Below the pieces are notes generated by a model. That model made no database searches. It had not been told where the DNA came from and saw only the letters and a list, made by a program, of their open reading frames with translations. A stretch of 64,000 bases of DNA, from the NCBI GenBank assembly GCA_016462645.1, contig JAEMSX010000006.1, positions 1 through 64,000 on the forward strand, written 5' to 3'. Source of the stretch: Thermoleophilaceae bacterium. GTDB taxonomy: Bacteria > Actinomycetota > Thermoleophilia > Solirubrobacterales > JACPNS01. A program made the translations under genes and the position numbers. Positions 1-9,163 of this stretch are shown here, piece by piece; position 1 is the stretch's first letter, and each line of letters opens with the position of its first letter.

Positions 1-60
1 AGGTGAGTAGTCGCGAGTCCGTCAGCTAACCCCGCAGGCGCTGGAAGGAGCATTCTCCGA

Positions 61-840
61 ATGCAGAATTCAAACCGCGTGCGGGCCATGATGTCGCGCG
101 CTCTCACACTCACTGGTTCGATCTCGTCTGCCTGGCGGCTGCCCGCCGGGGCGTTGCCCCTGGCAGTTGCCACGCTCGTTCTGATCGCCGTGCCGATCGC
201 TCGCGCGGCGACCACCGAGGAAACTGCGGCCAACCAGGGCGGCGCGGCCGCTCAGGATGTGCCGGTCGCGGCCGAAGCAGCGCGCCAGCCGAAGATCAGC
301 GGCCGCCTCGTGCGTTCGCGTTCGGTCAACGGTTCGAGCATCGCCGTCCGCGCGAAGCTCACCGGAGTCGGCAGGGGCAAGGCGCATGTCCGCCTCGCCG
401 TACGTGCCTCGGGTTCGAAGAAGTGGCGAGTCGTCGCGAGCGAGAACGCCCGCGGCGGGAAGAAGTTCACGATCAGGTGGCGCGGGGGAAGCCCCGGCCG
501 CTACATGACGCGCGTCACGGTGCGGAAGTTCGGCCAGAGCGCGAGCGATCGTACGGGACGCGCATTCGTGTTCCGCAAGAGTTTCGCCTCGTACTACGGA
601 CCCGGACTCTATGGTGGCGGCCTGGCATGTGGCGGCACGCTCTCCCCGGGAACGGTCGGCGTCGCGCACAAGACTCTCCCGTGTGGCACGCGCGTGACCT
701 TCAAGGTCGGTAATCGCGTCATGACCGCGCGCGTGATCGACCGCGGCCCGTACATCGGTGGTCGCGACTGGGACCTGACGACCGCTCTGCGCAACAAGCT
801 GCGCTTCGGCGACGTCGGCACGGTCTACGCCACGCGCTAG
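61..840 (+). CDS. Secreted RlpA-like double-psi beta-barrel protein
   Basis: Probably an exported cell-wall-associated protein of 259 aa. A hydrophobic stretch at about residues 29-48 ends in ARA and looks like a signal peptide or N-terminal anchor. Residues about 75-170 form a basic beta-rich Ig-like segment. The last ~85 residues carry the RlpA-like pattern: ASYYGPGLYGG, a glycine-rich GTLSPGTVGVAHKTLPCG, then VIDRGPY and a final WDLT. The RlpA family includes septal murein lytic transglycosylases, where an Asp/His pair is needed; the Asp of VIDRGP and a His are visible here. Lytic activity is inferred, not shown. No linked cell-wall gene is adjacent. An AAGGAG-like ribosome site lies just before the ATG. 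Confidence 0.8.
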   Translation: MQNSNRVRAMMSRALTLTGSISSAWRLPAGALPLAVATLVLIAVPIARAATTEETAANQGGAAAQDVPVAAEAARQPKISGRLVRSRSVNGSSIAVRAKLTGVGRGKAHVRLAVRASGSKKWRVVASENARGGKKFTIRWRGGSPGRYMTRVTVRKFGQSASDRTGRAFVFRKSFASYYGPGLYGGGLACGGTLSPGTVGVAHKTLPCGTRVTFKVGNRVMTARVIDRGPYIGGRDWDLTTALRNKLRFGDVGTVYATR

Positions 841-894
841 CCCCTTTCGGGTGTCAAGCACGAACGGTCGTGCGGGTGGCTATTGTTGGGCGTC

Positions 895-1791
895 ATGAGC
901 GACGCACAGCAGCAGTCACCCGACGCCGTCTCGTTTGATGAGGCCAGCCGCGTCACGGGTGCCGAGCGGCATTACTCGGCGACCGTCCATCCGAGCTGGG
1001 ACGGGCCGCTCACCACTCACGGGGGTCTGCTCGCGGCGCTGGCGTTGAACGCCATCGACGCGGAGATCAACCGAGACAACGTCCTGCAGCCTCGGTCGCT
1101 GACGTGTCACTACCTGCGACCGCCGCAGCACGGGGAGGTCGAGATCTTCGTGGACCCGCTGCGCCGCGGTCGCCGTTTCGCGTCGTCTCGCGCCACGATC
1201 TCGCAGGGAGGGAAACCGTGCATAGCCGCGCTGGCGACTCATTCTGCGCGCGACCTTCCGGAGGTTGCCGCCTGGGCGCTTTCGCCGCCGGACGTGCCCG
1301 GGCCTCCGGCGCGTGAGGACAAGCCGATGCCGTCGGAGGAGATCGCGGACGGTGGCGAGGCTTGGCTGGAGATGCCCGAAGGGATTGCGCCGTTCTTCCA
1401 TCGCTTCCTGCTCGCACCGCGGTTCGGCCACGGGCCGTTCATGGGTCCGCCCGTTGATCCGGCGGTGGGCACCTCCAACGGCGGATGGATCACGACGCGC
1501 GAGCCCCGCCCGATCGACACCAGCTGGTTGCTGTTCATGGTCGACGCGCTCTGGCCGTCGATCTTCCAGCCGATCCGCACCCCGATCATCGCGCCGACCC
1601 TGGACCTCACGACACACATCCGCGCTTCGATTCCGCCCGAAGGATTGCCCGACCAACCGCTGCTGGTGCACAACTACACGCGGGCGATCGCCGGCGGCCT
1701 CTCGGACTCGGATTCGTTCGTCTACGCAGCCGACGGAACGCTGCTGGCGCAGGCACGTCAGTTGCAGCTCGTGGCGCCCCTCGAAGTCTGA
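895..1791 (+). CDS. Acyl-CoA thioesterase-like (TesB/4HBT-type double hotdog) protein
   Basis: A 298-aa protein resembling actinobacterial thioesterase-family proteins with two hotdog domains. The N-terminal half has the motif THGGLLAALALNA followed by a beta strand pattern (LTCHYLRPPQHGEVEI). The C-terminal half repeats the pattern and ends LLAQARQLQLV. TesB-type enzymes hydrolyse acyl-CoA; the substrate cannot be told from sequence. The ATG at 895 is preferred over TTG codons 12 and 9 bases upstream because family members begin close to it. It stands alone, with a separate HAD gene 50 bases downstream. Confidence 0.7.
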   Translation: MSDAQQQSPDAVSFDEASRVTGAERHYSATVHPSWDGPLTTHGGLLAALALNAIDAEINRDNVLQPRSLTCHYLRPPQHGEVEIFVDPLRRGRRFASSRATISQGGKPCIAALATHSARDLPEVAAWALSPPDVPGPPAREDKPMPSEEIADGGEAWLEMPEGIAPFFHRFLLAPRFGHGPFMGPPVDPAVGTSNGGWITTREPRPIDTSWLLFMVDALWPSIFQPIRTPIIAPTLDLTTHIRASIPPEGLPDQPLLVHNYTRAIAGGLSDSDSFVYAADGTLLAQARQLQLVAPLEV

Positions 1792-1842
1792 GTACCGGTG
1801 CGGCATAATGCCGAGATTGGAGCCGACCCCCAAACTCACGGC

Positions 1843-2583
1843 ATGACGCCACGGCCAGAACAAGTAGGACTGCCGGAAGGCATCACCACGCTGCTTTTCG
1901 ACCTCGACGGCGTGATCACCAGGACCGCGGTTGTGCATGCGGCGGCATGGAAGGAAATGTTCGACGCGTACCTTGCGACGCAGGACGATCAACCGCCGTT
2001 CGATCCGCGCGTCGACTACGACAAGTACGTCGACGGAAAGCCCCGCTATGACGGCGTGCGTTCGTTCCTCGCTTCCCGTGGGCTGAGTCTCCCGGACGGC
2101 GACCCGTCGGACGGACCAGACGCCGCGACGGTGTGCGGCCTGGGCAATCGCAAGAATGAACTCGTGGGCGCAATCATCGAACGCGACGGGGTGGAGGCGT
2201 ACCCCGGATCGATCAAGTACATCGATGCGGCCAAGGCCGCTGGGCTCAGGCTCGCTGTCGTCTCCTCGAGCGCCAACTGCCGCGCGATCCTCAAGAGTTG
2301 CGATCTGATCGACGAGTTCGAGGAGATTATGGACGGCGTGGTCGCTGCCGAGCGCAAGATCAAGGGCAAGCCGGCGCCCGACACGTTCATCGCGGCCGCC
2401 GAAGCGCTCGACGCCGGCATCGAGCAGTCGGTCGTTTTCGAGGACGCGCTGGCCGGGGTGGAGGCGGGTCGCGCCGGAGGATTTGGCTACGTCGTCGGCG
2501 TGAACCGAGTTGGACAGGCTGAAGCATTGAAAGAGCACGGGGCGGACATCGTCGTTGACGACCTTGAGGAGCTGATTTCGTAG
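1843..2583 (+). CDS. HAD-family beta-phosphoglucomutase-like protein
   Basis: A 246-aa HAD hydrolase. The nucleophile motif FDLDGVITRTAVVH puts Asp20 and Asp22 in place, and the long helical cap (MFDAYLATQDD onward) is the beta-phosphoglucomutase type. Motif II is VVSSSANC; motif III is KGKPAPDTF; motif IV is VFEDALAGVEAG. These mutases interconvert beta-glucose 1-phosphate and glucose 6-phosphate. The stop codon overlaps the GTG start of the next gene, a GH65 disaccharide phosphorylase whose product is beta-glucose 1-phosphate, which strongly supports this role. ATG 1843 was chosen because the 15 residues encoded upstream of it look non-conserved. Confidence 0.85.
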   Translation: MTPRPEQVGLPEGITTLLFDLDGVITRTAVVHAAAWKEMFDAYLATQDDQPPFDPRVDYDKYVDGKPRYDGVRSFLASRGLSLPDGDPSDGPDAATVCGLGNRKNELVGAIIERDGVEAYPGSIKYIDAAKAAGLRLAVVSSSANCRAILKSCDLIDEFEEIMDGVVAAERKIKGKPAPDTFIAAAEALDAGIEQSVVFEDALAGVEAGRAGGFGYVVGVNRVGQAEALKEHGADIVVDDLEELIS

Positions 2584-5024
2584 TGATGACCGAGAAGCCG
2601 GCAATGAAGATCGATCCGTGGGCGTTGCGTGAAACGGAACTGCGGATCGGCTCACTCGCCCAGACGGAAACGTTGTTCGCGCTCTCAAACGGGCACATCG
2701 GTATGCGCGGAAACCTCGATGAGGGCGAGCCGACGGGACAGATCGGAACTTTCCTCAACGGCGTGTATGAGATCCGCCCGTTGCCGCACGCCGAGACTGC
2801 CTACGGCTACCCGGAGGCCGGCGAAACGGTCGTCTCGGTTCCGAACGGCAAACTGATCCGACTGCTGGTGGACGACGAACTGATGGACTCGCGCTACGGC
2901 GAGGTCCTGCGCCACGAGCGCGTGCTCGACTTCCGTGAAGGCGTGCTGCGCCGCACGATGCACTGGCGTTCGCCGACCGGCCAGGAAGTGATCGTCGAGT
3001 CCGAGCGCATGGTCTCGCTCAGGCAGCGTGGCGCCGCAGCCATTTGTTACAAGGTCACGCCGGTGAACAAGGACATGCAGCTCGTCGTTCAGTCTGAGCT
3101 CGTGGCAAACAGCGACGAGGCCGTCGGCGAGCACTACGACCCGAACGATCCGCGCATGGCCGCGGTGCTCGACAAGCCGCTGCGCAGCGAGGAACACTTC
3201 CTGCACGAAGAAATGGCGATGTTGATCCATCGGACCGAGAACAGCGGTCTGCGCGTGGCCTCGGCGATGGACCACGAGATCGAAGGTCCCGAGGACATGT
3301 ACATCGAGGGCGAGAGCGGTCCCGACATCGGACGCCTCACCGTAACGGCGAAGGTCCCAGCCGGGCAGTCGCTGAAGGTCTTGAAGTACCTGGCCTACGG
3401 GTGGTCCGGTCGCCGCTCAATCTCTTCCGTACGCGCGCAGGTGCGTGGCAGCCTTTCCGAAGCCAGGCACACCGGGTGGGAGGGGTTGATCGCGGGCCAG
3501 AAGGAGTTTTTGCGGGAGTTCTGGGACAACGCGGACGTGGTTGTCGAGGGCGACGACGAGATGCAGCAGGCCGTGCGTTTCGCGCTGTTCCATCTGCTTC
3601 AGGCCAGTGCACGCGGCGAGCGCCGCGCGATCCCGGCCAAGGGGCTCACCGGATCCGGCTACGACGGACACGCATTCTGGGACACCGAGACGTTCGTCCT
3701 TCCGGTCCTCTCATACACATGGCCGACGGCCGCGCGAGACGCGCTGCACTGGCGCCACGCCACCCTCGACATGGCGCGCGAGCGTGCGCAACAGCTCAAC
3801 CTCGCCGGCGCGACCTTCCCGTGGCGCACGATCGCCGGTCGCGAATGCTCGGGCTACTGGCCCGCCAGCACGGCAGCGTTCCACGTGTCCGCCGACGTGT
3901 CGGATGCCGTGCTGCGTTACGTGAAGGCCACGGGCGACGAGGAGTTCAATCGCGAGGTCGGGGTACCGATCCTGATCGAGACCGCACGCATGTGGCAGAA
4001 GCTCGGTGCGTTCGACAGCTCCGGCGAGTTTCGTATCGCAGGCGTCACCGGCCCTGACGAGTACAGCGCGATCGTCGACAACAACGTCTACACCAACCTG
4101 ATGGCCGCGCGCAACCTGCGCGGCGCCGCAGCGGTCGCCGAGCAGTTCCCCGAGGACGCAGCCGCCCTGGGGCTCACGCCGGAGGAGCCGGACGAGTGGC
4201 GCGCAATTGCCGACGCGATGCACATCCCCTACGACGCGACCCAGCAGGTCCACCCTCAGGCCGACAACTTCACGCACCACGAACTCTGGCCGTTCGACGA
4301 CATGGAGCCGACGGACTACCCGCTGATGCTGAACTACCCCTACTTCGACCTCTACCGCAAACAGGTCATCAAGCAGGCCGACCTCGTGCTCGCACTGTTC
4401 ACGAATGGGGACTACTTCACAGCTGAGGAGAAGCGGCGCAACTTCGAGTACTACGAGGGCGTGACCGTGCGTGACTCGTCGCTTTCGGCCTGCGGGCAGG
4501 GGATCATCGCCGCAGAGACGGGTCATCTTGACCTCGCATGGCAGTACCTCCAGGAGACGGCGCTTGTCGACCTGCACAACCTGGCGCACAACACCAGCGA
4601 CGGTCTGCATCTGGCGGCCTCCGCCGGCACCTGGCTCGGGCTTGTCTGCGGCTTCGGCGGTTTCCGCGACTACTACGACATTCCGTTCTTCGCGCCGCGC
4701 CTGCCGAAGAACCTGTCCCGACTCGCGTTCAACCTCCGCCTTGGCGAGAGCACCCTCCGCGTCGACGTCTCGCAGACCGAGGCGACGTACACGTTGCCCC
4801 GCGGTTCTTCGGTCGAGTTCACGCACTTCGGTGAGAAGCACATCGTCGCCGAGCGCGAAATCATCACCCTGCCGATCGACGAGATTCCGCGACCGGCGAC
4901 CGTGCACCAACCAAAGGGACGTGCACCTGACGAGATCAAGACCACCGGCACGCATCTCGACGAGACAGGTGCTCTGCTGCAGGTCGAGGGCGACTATCCG
5001 CACCAGACCGGCAGCGCGGTGTAG
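2583..5024 (+). CDS. Glycoside hydrolase family 65 disaccharide phosphorylase (maltose/trehalose/kojibiose type)
   Basis: An 813-aa GH65 protein, the usual length. GH65 enzymes invert an alpha-linked glucose disaccharide with phosphate to give beta-glucose 1-phosphate. Visible landmarks are the N-terminal ETLFALSNGHIGMRGN, the catalytic-domain motif GHAFWDTETFVLP, and GVTGPDEYS, where Glu493 matches the general acid. A C-terminal beta-sandwich (LRVDVSQTEATY) follows. Maltose, trehalose and kojibiose phosphorylases are not separable by eye. The GTG start at 2583 overlaps the stop of the mutase gene (TAGTGATG), and an ATG follows at 2586, so the pair is translationally coupled as a phosphorolytic disaccharide-use operon. 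Confidence 0.9.
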   Translation: MMTEKPAMKIDPWALRETELRIGSLAQTETLFALSNGHIGMRGNLDEGEPTGQIGTFLNGVYEIRPLPHAETAYGYPEAGETVVSVPNGKLIRLLVDDELMDSRYGEVLRHERVLDFREGVLRRTMHWRSPTGQEVIVESERMVSLRQRGAAAICYKVTPVNKDMQLVVQSELVANSDEAVGEHYDPNDPRMAAVLDKPLRSEEHFLHEEMAMLIHRTENSGLRVASAMDHEIEGPEDMYIEGESGPDIGRLTVTAKVPAGQSLKVLKYLAYGWSGRRSISSVRAQVRGSLSEARHTGWEGLIAGQKEFLREFWDNADVVVEGDDEMQQAVRFALFHLLQASARGERRAIPAKGLTGSGYDGHAFWDTETFVLPVLSYTWPTAARDALHWRHATLDMARERAQQLNLAGATFPWRTIAGRECSGYWPASTAAFHVSADVSDAVLRYVKATGDEEFNREVGVPILIETARMWQKLGAFDSSGEFRIAGVTGPDEYSAIVDNNVYTNLMAARNLRGAAAVAEQFPEDAAALGLTPEEPDEWRAIADAMHIPYDATQQVHPQADNFTHHELWPFDDMEPTDYPLMLNYPYFDLYRKQVIKQADLVLALFTNGDYFTAEEKRRNFEYYEGVTVRDSSLSACGQGIIAAETGHLDLAWQYLQETALVDLHNLAHNTSDGLHLAASAGTWLGLVCGFGGFRDYYDIPFFAPRLPKNLSRLAFNLRLGESTLRVDVSQTEATYTLPRGSSVEFTHFGEKHIVAEREIITLPIDEIPRPATVHQPKGRAPDEIKTTGTHLDETGALLQVEGDYPHQTGSAV

Positions 5025-5390
5025 CTACCGCCCTGCGGGGTCGAACGAGATCGGACCGCGCTGACCGAAGTCTGCGCGTGGGTCGCCGAGGGTTTCGATC
5101 GGCAGTGCGGTGAAGATCTGCGGGCGACCGTTGGCCCGGAATGCGACGTCGACGCCGTCGTTGGCGCGATACGTGTTCCCGATCCCCAGGAACATCGAGA
5201 ACCAACGCCAGAAGCCGAGCTTGCCCTCGCGGACGAGCGCTGCGCGGAACATCAGATACCGCCCGTTCACGATGTAGTCGCTCCCGCGTTCCTGTTCGAT
5301 CCCGTTGACGAAGACCTGAAACGGCGGCGTGAGCCCTTCGGGCAGCTCGACGCGCGCTCCCGGTTCAAATGTCACGGCGTCGAACGTCAT
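5025..5390 (-). CDS. Conserved hypothetical protein, ~120 aa
   Basis: A 121-aa protein without a recognised catalytic motif. It looks like an all-beta domain (residues 1-60: FEPGARVELPEGL, FQVFVNGIEQ, YIVNGRYLMFRAAL) with a tryptophan-rich segment GFWRWFSMFLGIGNTYRANDGVD near residue 75, possibly membrane-associated. Its stop codon abuts the stop of the convergent GH65 gene with no base between them. The product is likely cytosolic or peripheral; no function is proposed. Confidence 0.6.
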   Translation of the reverse strand: MTFDAVTFEPGARVELPEGLTPPFQVFVNGIEQERGSDYIVNGRYLMFRAALVREGKLGFWRWFSMFLGIGNTYRANDGVDVAFRANGRPQIFTALPIETLGDPRADFGQRGPISFDPAGR

Positions 5391-5404
5391 GTTTCAGAGC
5401 CTAA

Positions 5405-5647
5405 CTAGGAGTTCTTCGCGCCGTTGAAGGCGAGCCATCCGACGTAGGAGCCGAGGCCGAGGAATCCGAGCCGCGTCCTGCCGACTGCGAGCGAGGTGCC
5501 GATCGCGGTCTCGATCGCGCCGTTGCGCTTGATCCACTCGTCGGTGTCCTCGGGAAAGGCGACCTTGGTCAGGTCCTTGAAGTACTGCGGCGCGATGAAG
5601 TGCGCGATGCCCGTGAGGGCGATCAGAAGGCCAGTGATTCGAATCAT
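5405..5647 (-). CDS. Small integral membrane protein (DoxX-like), 80 aa
   Basis: An 80-aa protein with an N-terminal transmembrane helix (IRITGLLIALTGIAHFI), a short polar loop (DLTKVAFPEDTDEWIKRNG) and a second hydrophobic region (AIGTSLAVG to LGLGSYVGWLAF). The GIAHF plus FPEDTDEW arrangement resembles small DoxX-related actinobacterial membrane proteins. It lies 14 bases upstream of the 5025-5390 gene on the same strand, so the two may share a transcript. No reaction can be assigned. Confidence 0.55.
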   Translation of the reverse strand: MIRITGLLIALTGIAHFIAPQYFKDLTKVAFPEDTDEWIKRNGAIETAIGTSLAVGRTRLGFLGLGSYVGWLAFNGAKNS

Positions 5648-5657
5648 GCGGCGCAGA

Positions 5658-6830
5658 TTAGCGGCCGGATACGGCGGGCACCGCGCGGAGTCCGGTGGTC
5701 CGTCCGGCGACGAATCCCGCGACGCCGAGGACGATCACCGTGGCGATCGCCGGAACGATGAAACCCGCCCCGGCGAGCGCGCCGCCGCCGAATGCACCCA
5801 GCATCTGCCCGCCGCCCCAGGCCGCGTTGGAGATCCCCGACGCATATCCCTGGGCGATGCCGGCACCGGCCGCGGCATCGGCGATCAGGGCGATCGACGG
5901 CGCGAAGGCCATGCCTGCGGAGAAGGCGCAGAGCACGACGGCCGCAAAGACGAGCGAGATCGATGTGAGCGCACCGATACCCATGATTCCGACCGCTCCG
6001 ATCAGCATGCCGGCCCGGTACGGGCGCGTGCGACCGACCTTGTCACTCGCCCGTCCGATCAGCGGTCCGAGCAGCGTTTCGACAAGCGACCCGCTGGCGA
6101 AGGCAGCTGCGATCAGCAGCGGCGATCCACCGAGATCGTCGAGCCGCAGCGGGGCCACCACGACGCAGACGCCGAATGCGAAGGACGGCGCCGCCAGCAA
6201 CCACATCGCGCTGTTGATTCCCGAGCCCCGCGCTGCTCGGATCGCATATCCGGGCGATTGCGGGTCGGCGGGGTGGACCGGCCGATTCGTCATCGCCAGC
6301 GCAAGGAGCGCCGCCGCGATCACTGCCACTGCTCCGAAGACGATGTCGAGCCCGATCTCGTGCGCAAGTGCGCCGATGGGTGAACCCAGAAGCTCGCCCA
6401 CGGTTGCGGCCGCGATCAGGGTTCCGACCAGGGCACCGCGTCGTTCCTCCGGACCGGCGATCACGATCCAGCTCATCGCCCCCGCCCAGAGCAGGGCACC
6501 GCTGGCACCCTGCAGGAACCGCGACGAGTTGAGCAGCCAGAGCGATTCCGCGAGGCCGAAGATCGGGCTGAAGATGCCGATTCCGACCAGACCGAGAATC
6601 ACGGCCCTGCGCGGACCAAAATGGGCCGCGAACCAGCCCCCTGGCAGCGCACACACGAGCGCACCGGCGGCGTAGCTTCCTGACAGCAGCCCCGCGGACG
6701 CCTCGGAGATGCCCAGATCACGTCGAAAGTCGGGCAGAAGTGGCGTCAGCGCCGCGAAAAACACCGCGTCGAGGAACACGACCGCGCTGCAGAGGATCAG
6801 TAATCGGCGCACTCGCCAATAGTGCCTCAT
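5658..6830 (-). CDS. Major facilitator superfamily transporter
   Basis: A 390-aa, 12-helix MFS protein. Helix 1 contains VVFLDAVFFAALTPLLPDF, typical of drug/sugar-type exporters. The loop 2-3 signature is present as GGWFAAHFGPRRAV, and the second half repeats it near GPLIGRASDKVGRTRPY. The substrate is unknown. The ATG at 6830 is preferred over an in-frame start ten codons upstream, since it gives a short normal N-terminus (MRHYWRVRR). It ends ten bases from the start of the small membrane gene downstream on the same strand. Confidence 0.8.
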   Translation of the reverse strand: MRHYWRVRRLLILCSAVVFLDAVFFAALTPLLPDFRRDLGISEASAGLLSGSYAAGALVCALPGGWFAAHFGPRRAVILGLVGIGIFSPIFGLAESLWLLNSSRFLQGASGALLWAGAMSWIVIAGPEERRGALVGTLIAAATVGELLGSPIGALAHEIGLDIVFGAVAVIAAALLALAMTNRPVHPADPQSPGYAIRAARGSGINSAMWLLAAPSFAFGVCVVVAPLRLDDLGGSPLLIAAAFASGSLVETLLGPLIGRASDKVGRTRPYRAGMLIGAVGIMGIGALTSISLVFAAVVLCAFSAGMAFAPSIALIADAAAGAGIAQGYASGISNAAWGGGQMLGAFGGGALAGAGFIVPAIATVIVLGVAGFVAGRTTGLRAVPAVSGR

Positions 6831-6911
6831 CTCACTCAACGAACGCAACAAACACTTCAAAATATGGAGCAGAAGGCACCTCGGGACTAAAGCCTTCGCG
6901 CGTAGTCATCG

Positions 6912-8030
6912 ATGGGTACTGGAATCATGGCTCTCGACTCCCTCCTCAACTCCCCGCGCAAACTGACCCGTGGACTGCTCGACTCGCATCTGGTCGAGTC
7001 GTTGCTCACGCCGAACCCGGTCGAGCGCTACGTCGGAATGATCGATCCGGTCTGGTCGCGCAGAGACGTGCGCGCCAAGGTCGTCGCCGTCGAGCGCCAG
7101 ACCCCGCGCAGCGTCACCCTGACGCTTGAACCGAACTCCAATTGGAACGGGTTCGAACCCGGACAACACGTCGGGGTGACCGTCGAGATCGACGGACGGC
7201 TGACCACACGCTTTTACTCGCCCGCCGGTGCGGCAGCGGGCAAGGGACTTGAGCTCACGATCACGCGGCACCCAGGTGGCAAGGTCTCCGAGCATCTCGC
7301 CGACATCGCCGCGCCGGGGATGGTTGTCGGGCTCTCGCCCGCAGAAGGCGAGTTCACACTGCCCTCGACGCGCCCTGACCACCTACTCCTGATCAGCGGC
7401 GGCAGCGGAATCACTCCGGTGATGTCGATGCTGCGCACGCTCTGCGCGGAAGGACACGATCGGCCGGTGACGTTCCTGCACTTTGCCCGCACGCCGCAGG
7501 ACGCGATCTATGCGCGCGAACTGCAAGCGCTGGGGGAGGCGCACGCCAATCTCAACGTTGTCACGGTTTTCACGCGCGAAGGGACAAAGCCACAGCACCT
7601 CACCCGCGCGACCCTGAAGTCGATCTGCCCCGATTATCTGGCCGCCGAGACCTACGTGTGCGGACCGAATGCACTTGTTGACGCCGCCGAGAAGCTTTGG
7701 AAGCGCGACAGGAACGCGGACAGGCTTCACACCGAACCTTTCACGCTGCCCGAGCCCACGGTGGTCGCGGCCGACGCAACCGGCAGCGTGACCTTCAAGC
7801 GCAGCGGCATCGCCGTCGAGAATGACGGCCAGTCGCTCCTGCTGCAGGCCGAGCAGGGGAACCTCTCACCGCGTCACGGCTGTCGAATGGGCATTTGCCA
7901 CACATGCGTCTGCCGCGTCGAGAGCGGAACCGTGAGGCACGTGCGCACCGGAGAAGTCAAGACTCTGAACAACGAGCTCGTCCAGATCTGCGTGAACGCG
8001 CCGGTCGGCGACATTGAAATCGATCTCTAG
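6912..8030 (+). CDS. Ferredoxin reductase with C-terminal 2Fe-2S domain (desaturase electron donor)
   Basis: A 372-aa fusion of a flavin reductase and a plant-type ferredoxin. The FAD-binding motif is RFYSPAG, the NAD(P)-binding motif is ISGGSGITPVMSM, and the C-terminal iron-sulphur site is CRMGICHTC with a later Cys in QICVNAP (Cys-x4-Cys-x2-Cys...Cys). Such proteins pass electrons from NAD(P)H to a di-iron partner. The next gene, 16 bases downstream, is a membrane fatty-acid desaturase, which is the obvious partner. An alternative start is ATG 6927. Confidence 0.88.
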   Translation: MGTGIMALDSLLNSPRKLTRGLLDSHLVESLLTPNPVERYVGMIDPVWSRRDVRAKVVAVERQTPRSVTLTLEPNSNWNGFEPGQHVGVTVEIDGRLTTRFYSPAGAAAGKGLELTITRHPGGKVSEHLADIAAPGMVVGLSPAEGEFTLPSTRPDHLLLISGGSGITPVMSMLRTLCAEGHDRPVTFLHFARTPQDAIYARELQALGEAHANLNVVTVFTREGTKPQHLTRATLKSICPDYLAAETYVCGPNALVDAAEKLWKRDRNADRLHTEPFTLPEPTVVAADATGSVTFKRSGIAVENDGQSLLLQAEQGNLSPRHGCRMGICHTCVCRVESGTVRHVRTGEVKTLNNELVQICVNAPVGDIEIDL

Positions 8031-8046
8031 AAAAGGAGTGGCGAAG

Positions 8047-9135
8047 ATGCCCAAAACAGCAACCAAGCACACCGGCGCCGTCGCCGATCCCGAGTTTCAG
8101 CTCACGCCCGAGCAGCTCGACCTGTTCGGAGAGGAACTCGATGCGCTGCGCGAGCGCGTGCTTGACGATCTCGGTCAGCGAGACTCCGACTACATCCACA
8201 ACATCCTCAACGCTCAGCGCGGTTTCGAAGTGGCCGGTCGCGGGATGCTCTTCCTCAGTTTCATTCCTCCGGCGTGGATCGCCGGCACGATTTCACTTTC
8301 GATCTCCAAGATCCTCGACAACATGGAGATCGGGCACAACGTGATGCACGGTCAGTACGACTGGACCCAGGACCCGCGCCTGGACAGCACCCAGTTCGAG
8401 TGGGACACGAGCTCCCCGTCGGAGAACTGGAAGGACTCACACAATTATCAGCACCACACGCACACGAACATCGTGGGCAAGGACCGCGACATCGGTTATG
8501 GAATCCTGCGCATGTCCGAGGAGCAGCCGTGGCACCCGTATTACCTCGGCAATCTGCTCTACGCGACCCTCCTGATGACCTTCTTCGAGTACGGCGTTGC
8601 GATGCATGACCTCGAGGTCGAGCGCATGGTCAGTGGAGAGATCTCTTTCGCGGACAAGCGCAAGGAGTTCGACAACATCTGGACCAAGGTCCGTCGCCAG
8701 GCGATCAAGGACTACGTGCTCTTCCCGCTGCTTGCCGGGCCGATGGCGCCGGCGGTTTTCGCGGGCAACTTCACGGCCAACATCGCGCGCAACGTCTGGT
8801 CATTCATGATCATCTTCTGCGGCCACTTCCCCGAAGGCGTCGAGGAGTTCACCGAAGAGGAGACCGAGAACGAGACCCGCGGCCAGTGGTACTACCGCCA
8901 GATCCTCGGTTCGGCCAATCTCACCGGCGGGAAGCTCTTCCACATCATGAGCGGCAACCTCAGCCACCAGATCGAGCACCACCTCTTCCCGGACATTCCG
9001 GCGCATCGCTACGCCGAAATCGCCGTTGAAGTGCGTGAGGCCTGTGCGCGGTTCGGGATCCCCTACAACACGGGTCCGCTGCACAAACAGTTCGGCAGCG
9101 TCGTGAAGAAGATCGCGCGACTTTCGTTGCCGTAG
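8047..9135 (+). CDS. Membrane fatty-acid (acyl) desaturase
   Basis: A 362-aa di-iron membrane desaturase. All three histidine boxes are visible: HNVMH, HNYQHH and HQIEHHLFPDIP (QxxHH type). Hydrophobic segments around MLFLSFIPPAWIAG and VLFPLLAGPMAPAVFAG are the membrane parts. The family inserts a double bond into acyl chains using O2 and electrons from a ferredoxin-type donor; the upstream gene supplies one. The start at ATG 8047 is fixed by a GGAG ribosome site at 8035-8038; an in-frame GTG at 8038 overlaps that site and is unlikely. Regiospecificity cannot be read from sequence. Confidence 0.88.
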   Translation: MPKTATKHTGAVADPEFQLTPEQLDLFGEELDALRERVLDDLGQRDSDYIHNILNAQRGFEVAGRGMLFLSFIPPAWIAGTISLSISKILDNMEIGHNVMHGQYDWTQDPRLDSTQFEWDTSSPSENWKDSHNYQHHTHTNIVGKDRDIGYGILRMSEEQPWHPYYLGNLLYATLLMTFFEYGVAMHDLEVERMVSGEISFADKRKEFDNIWTKVRRQAIKDYVLFPLLAGPMAPAVFAGNFTANIARNVWSFMIIFCGHFPEGVEEFTEEETENETRGQWYYRQILGSANLTGGKLFHIMSGNLSHQIEHHLFPDIPAHRYAEIAVEVREACARFGIPYNTGPLHKQFGSVVKKIARLSLP

Positions 9136-9163
9136 GAACGCCTCTGCCGCGGCGTGCGTCACA

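Noticed and set aside
916..2688. 590-codon reverse-strand open frame
   Set aside because: It lies opposite the thioesterase and mutase genes, has no recognisable motif and an Arg/Asp-rich shadow composition typical of high-GC antisense frames.
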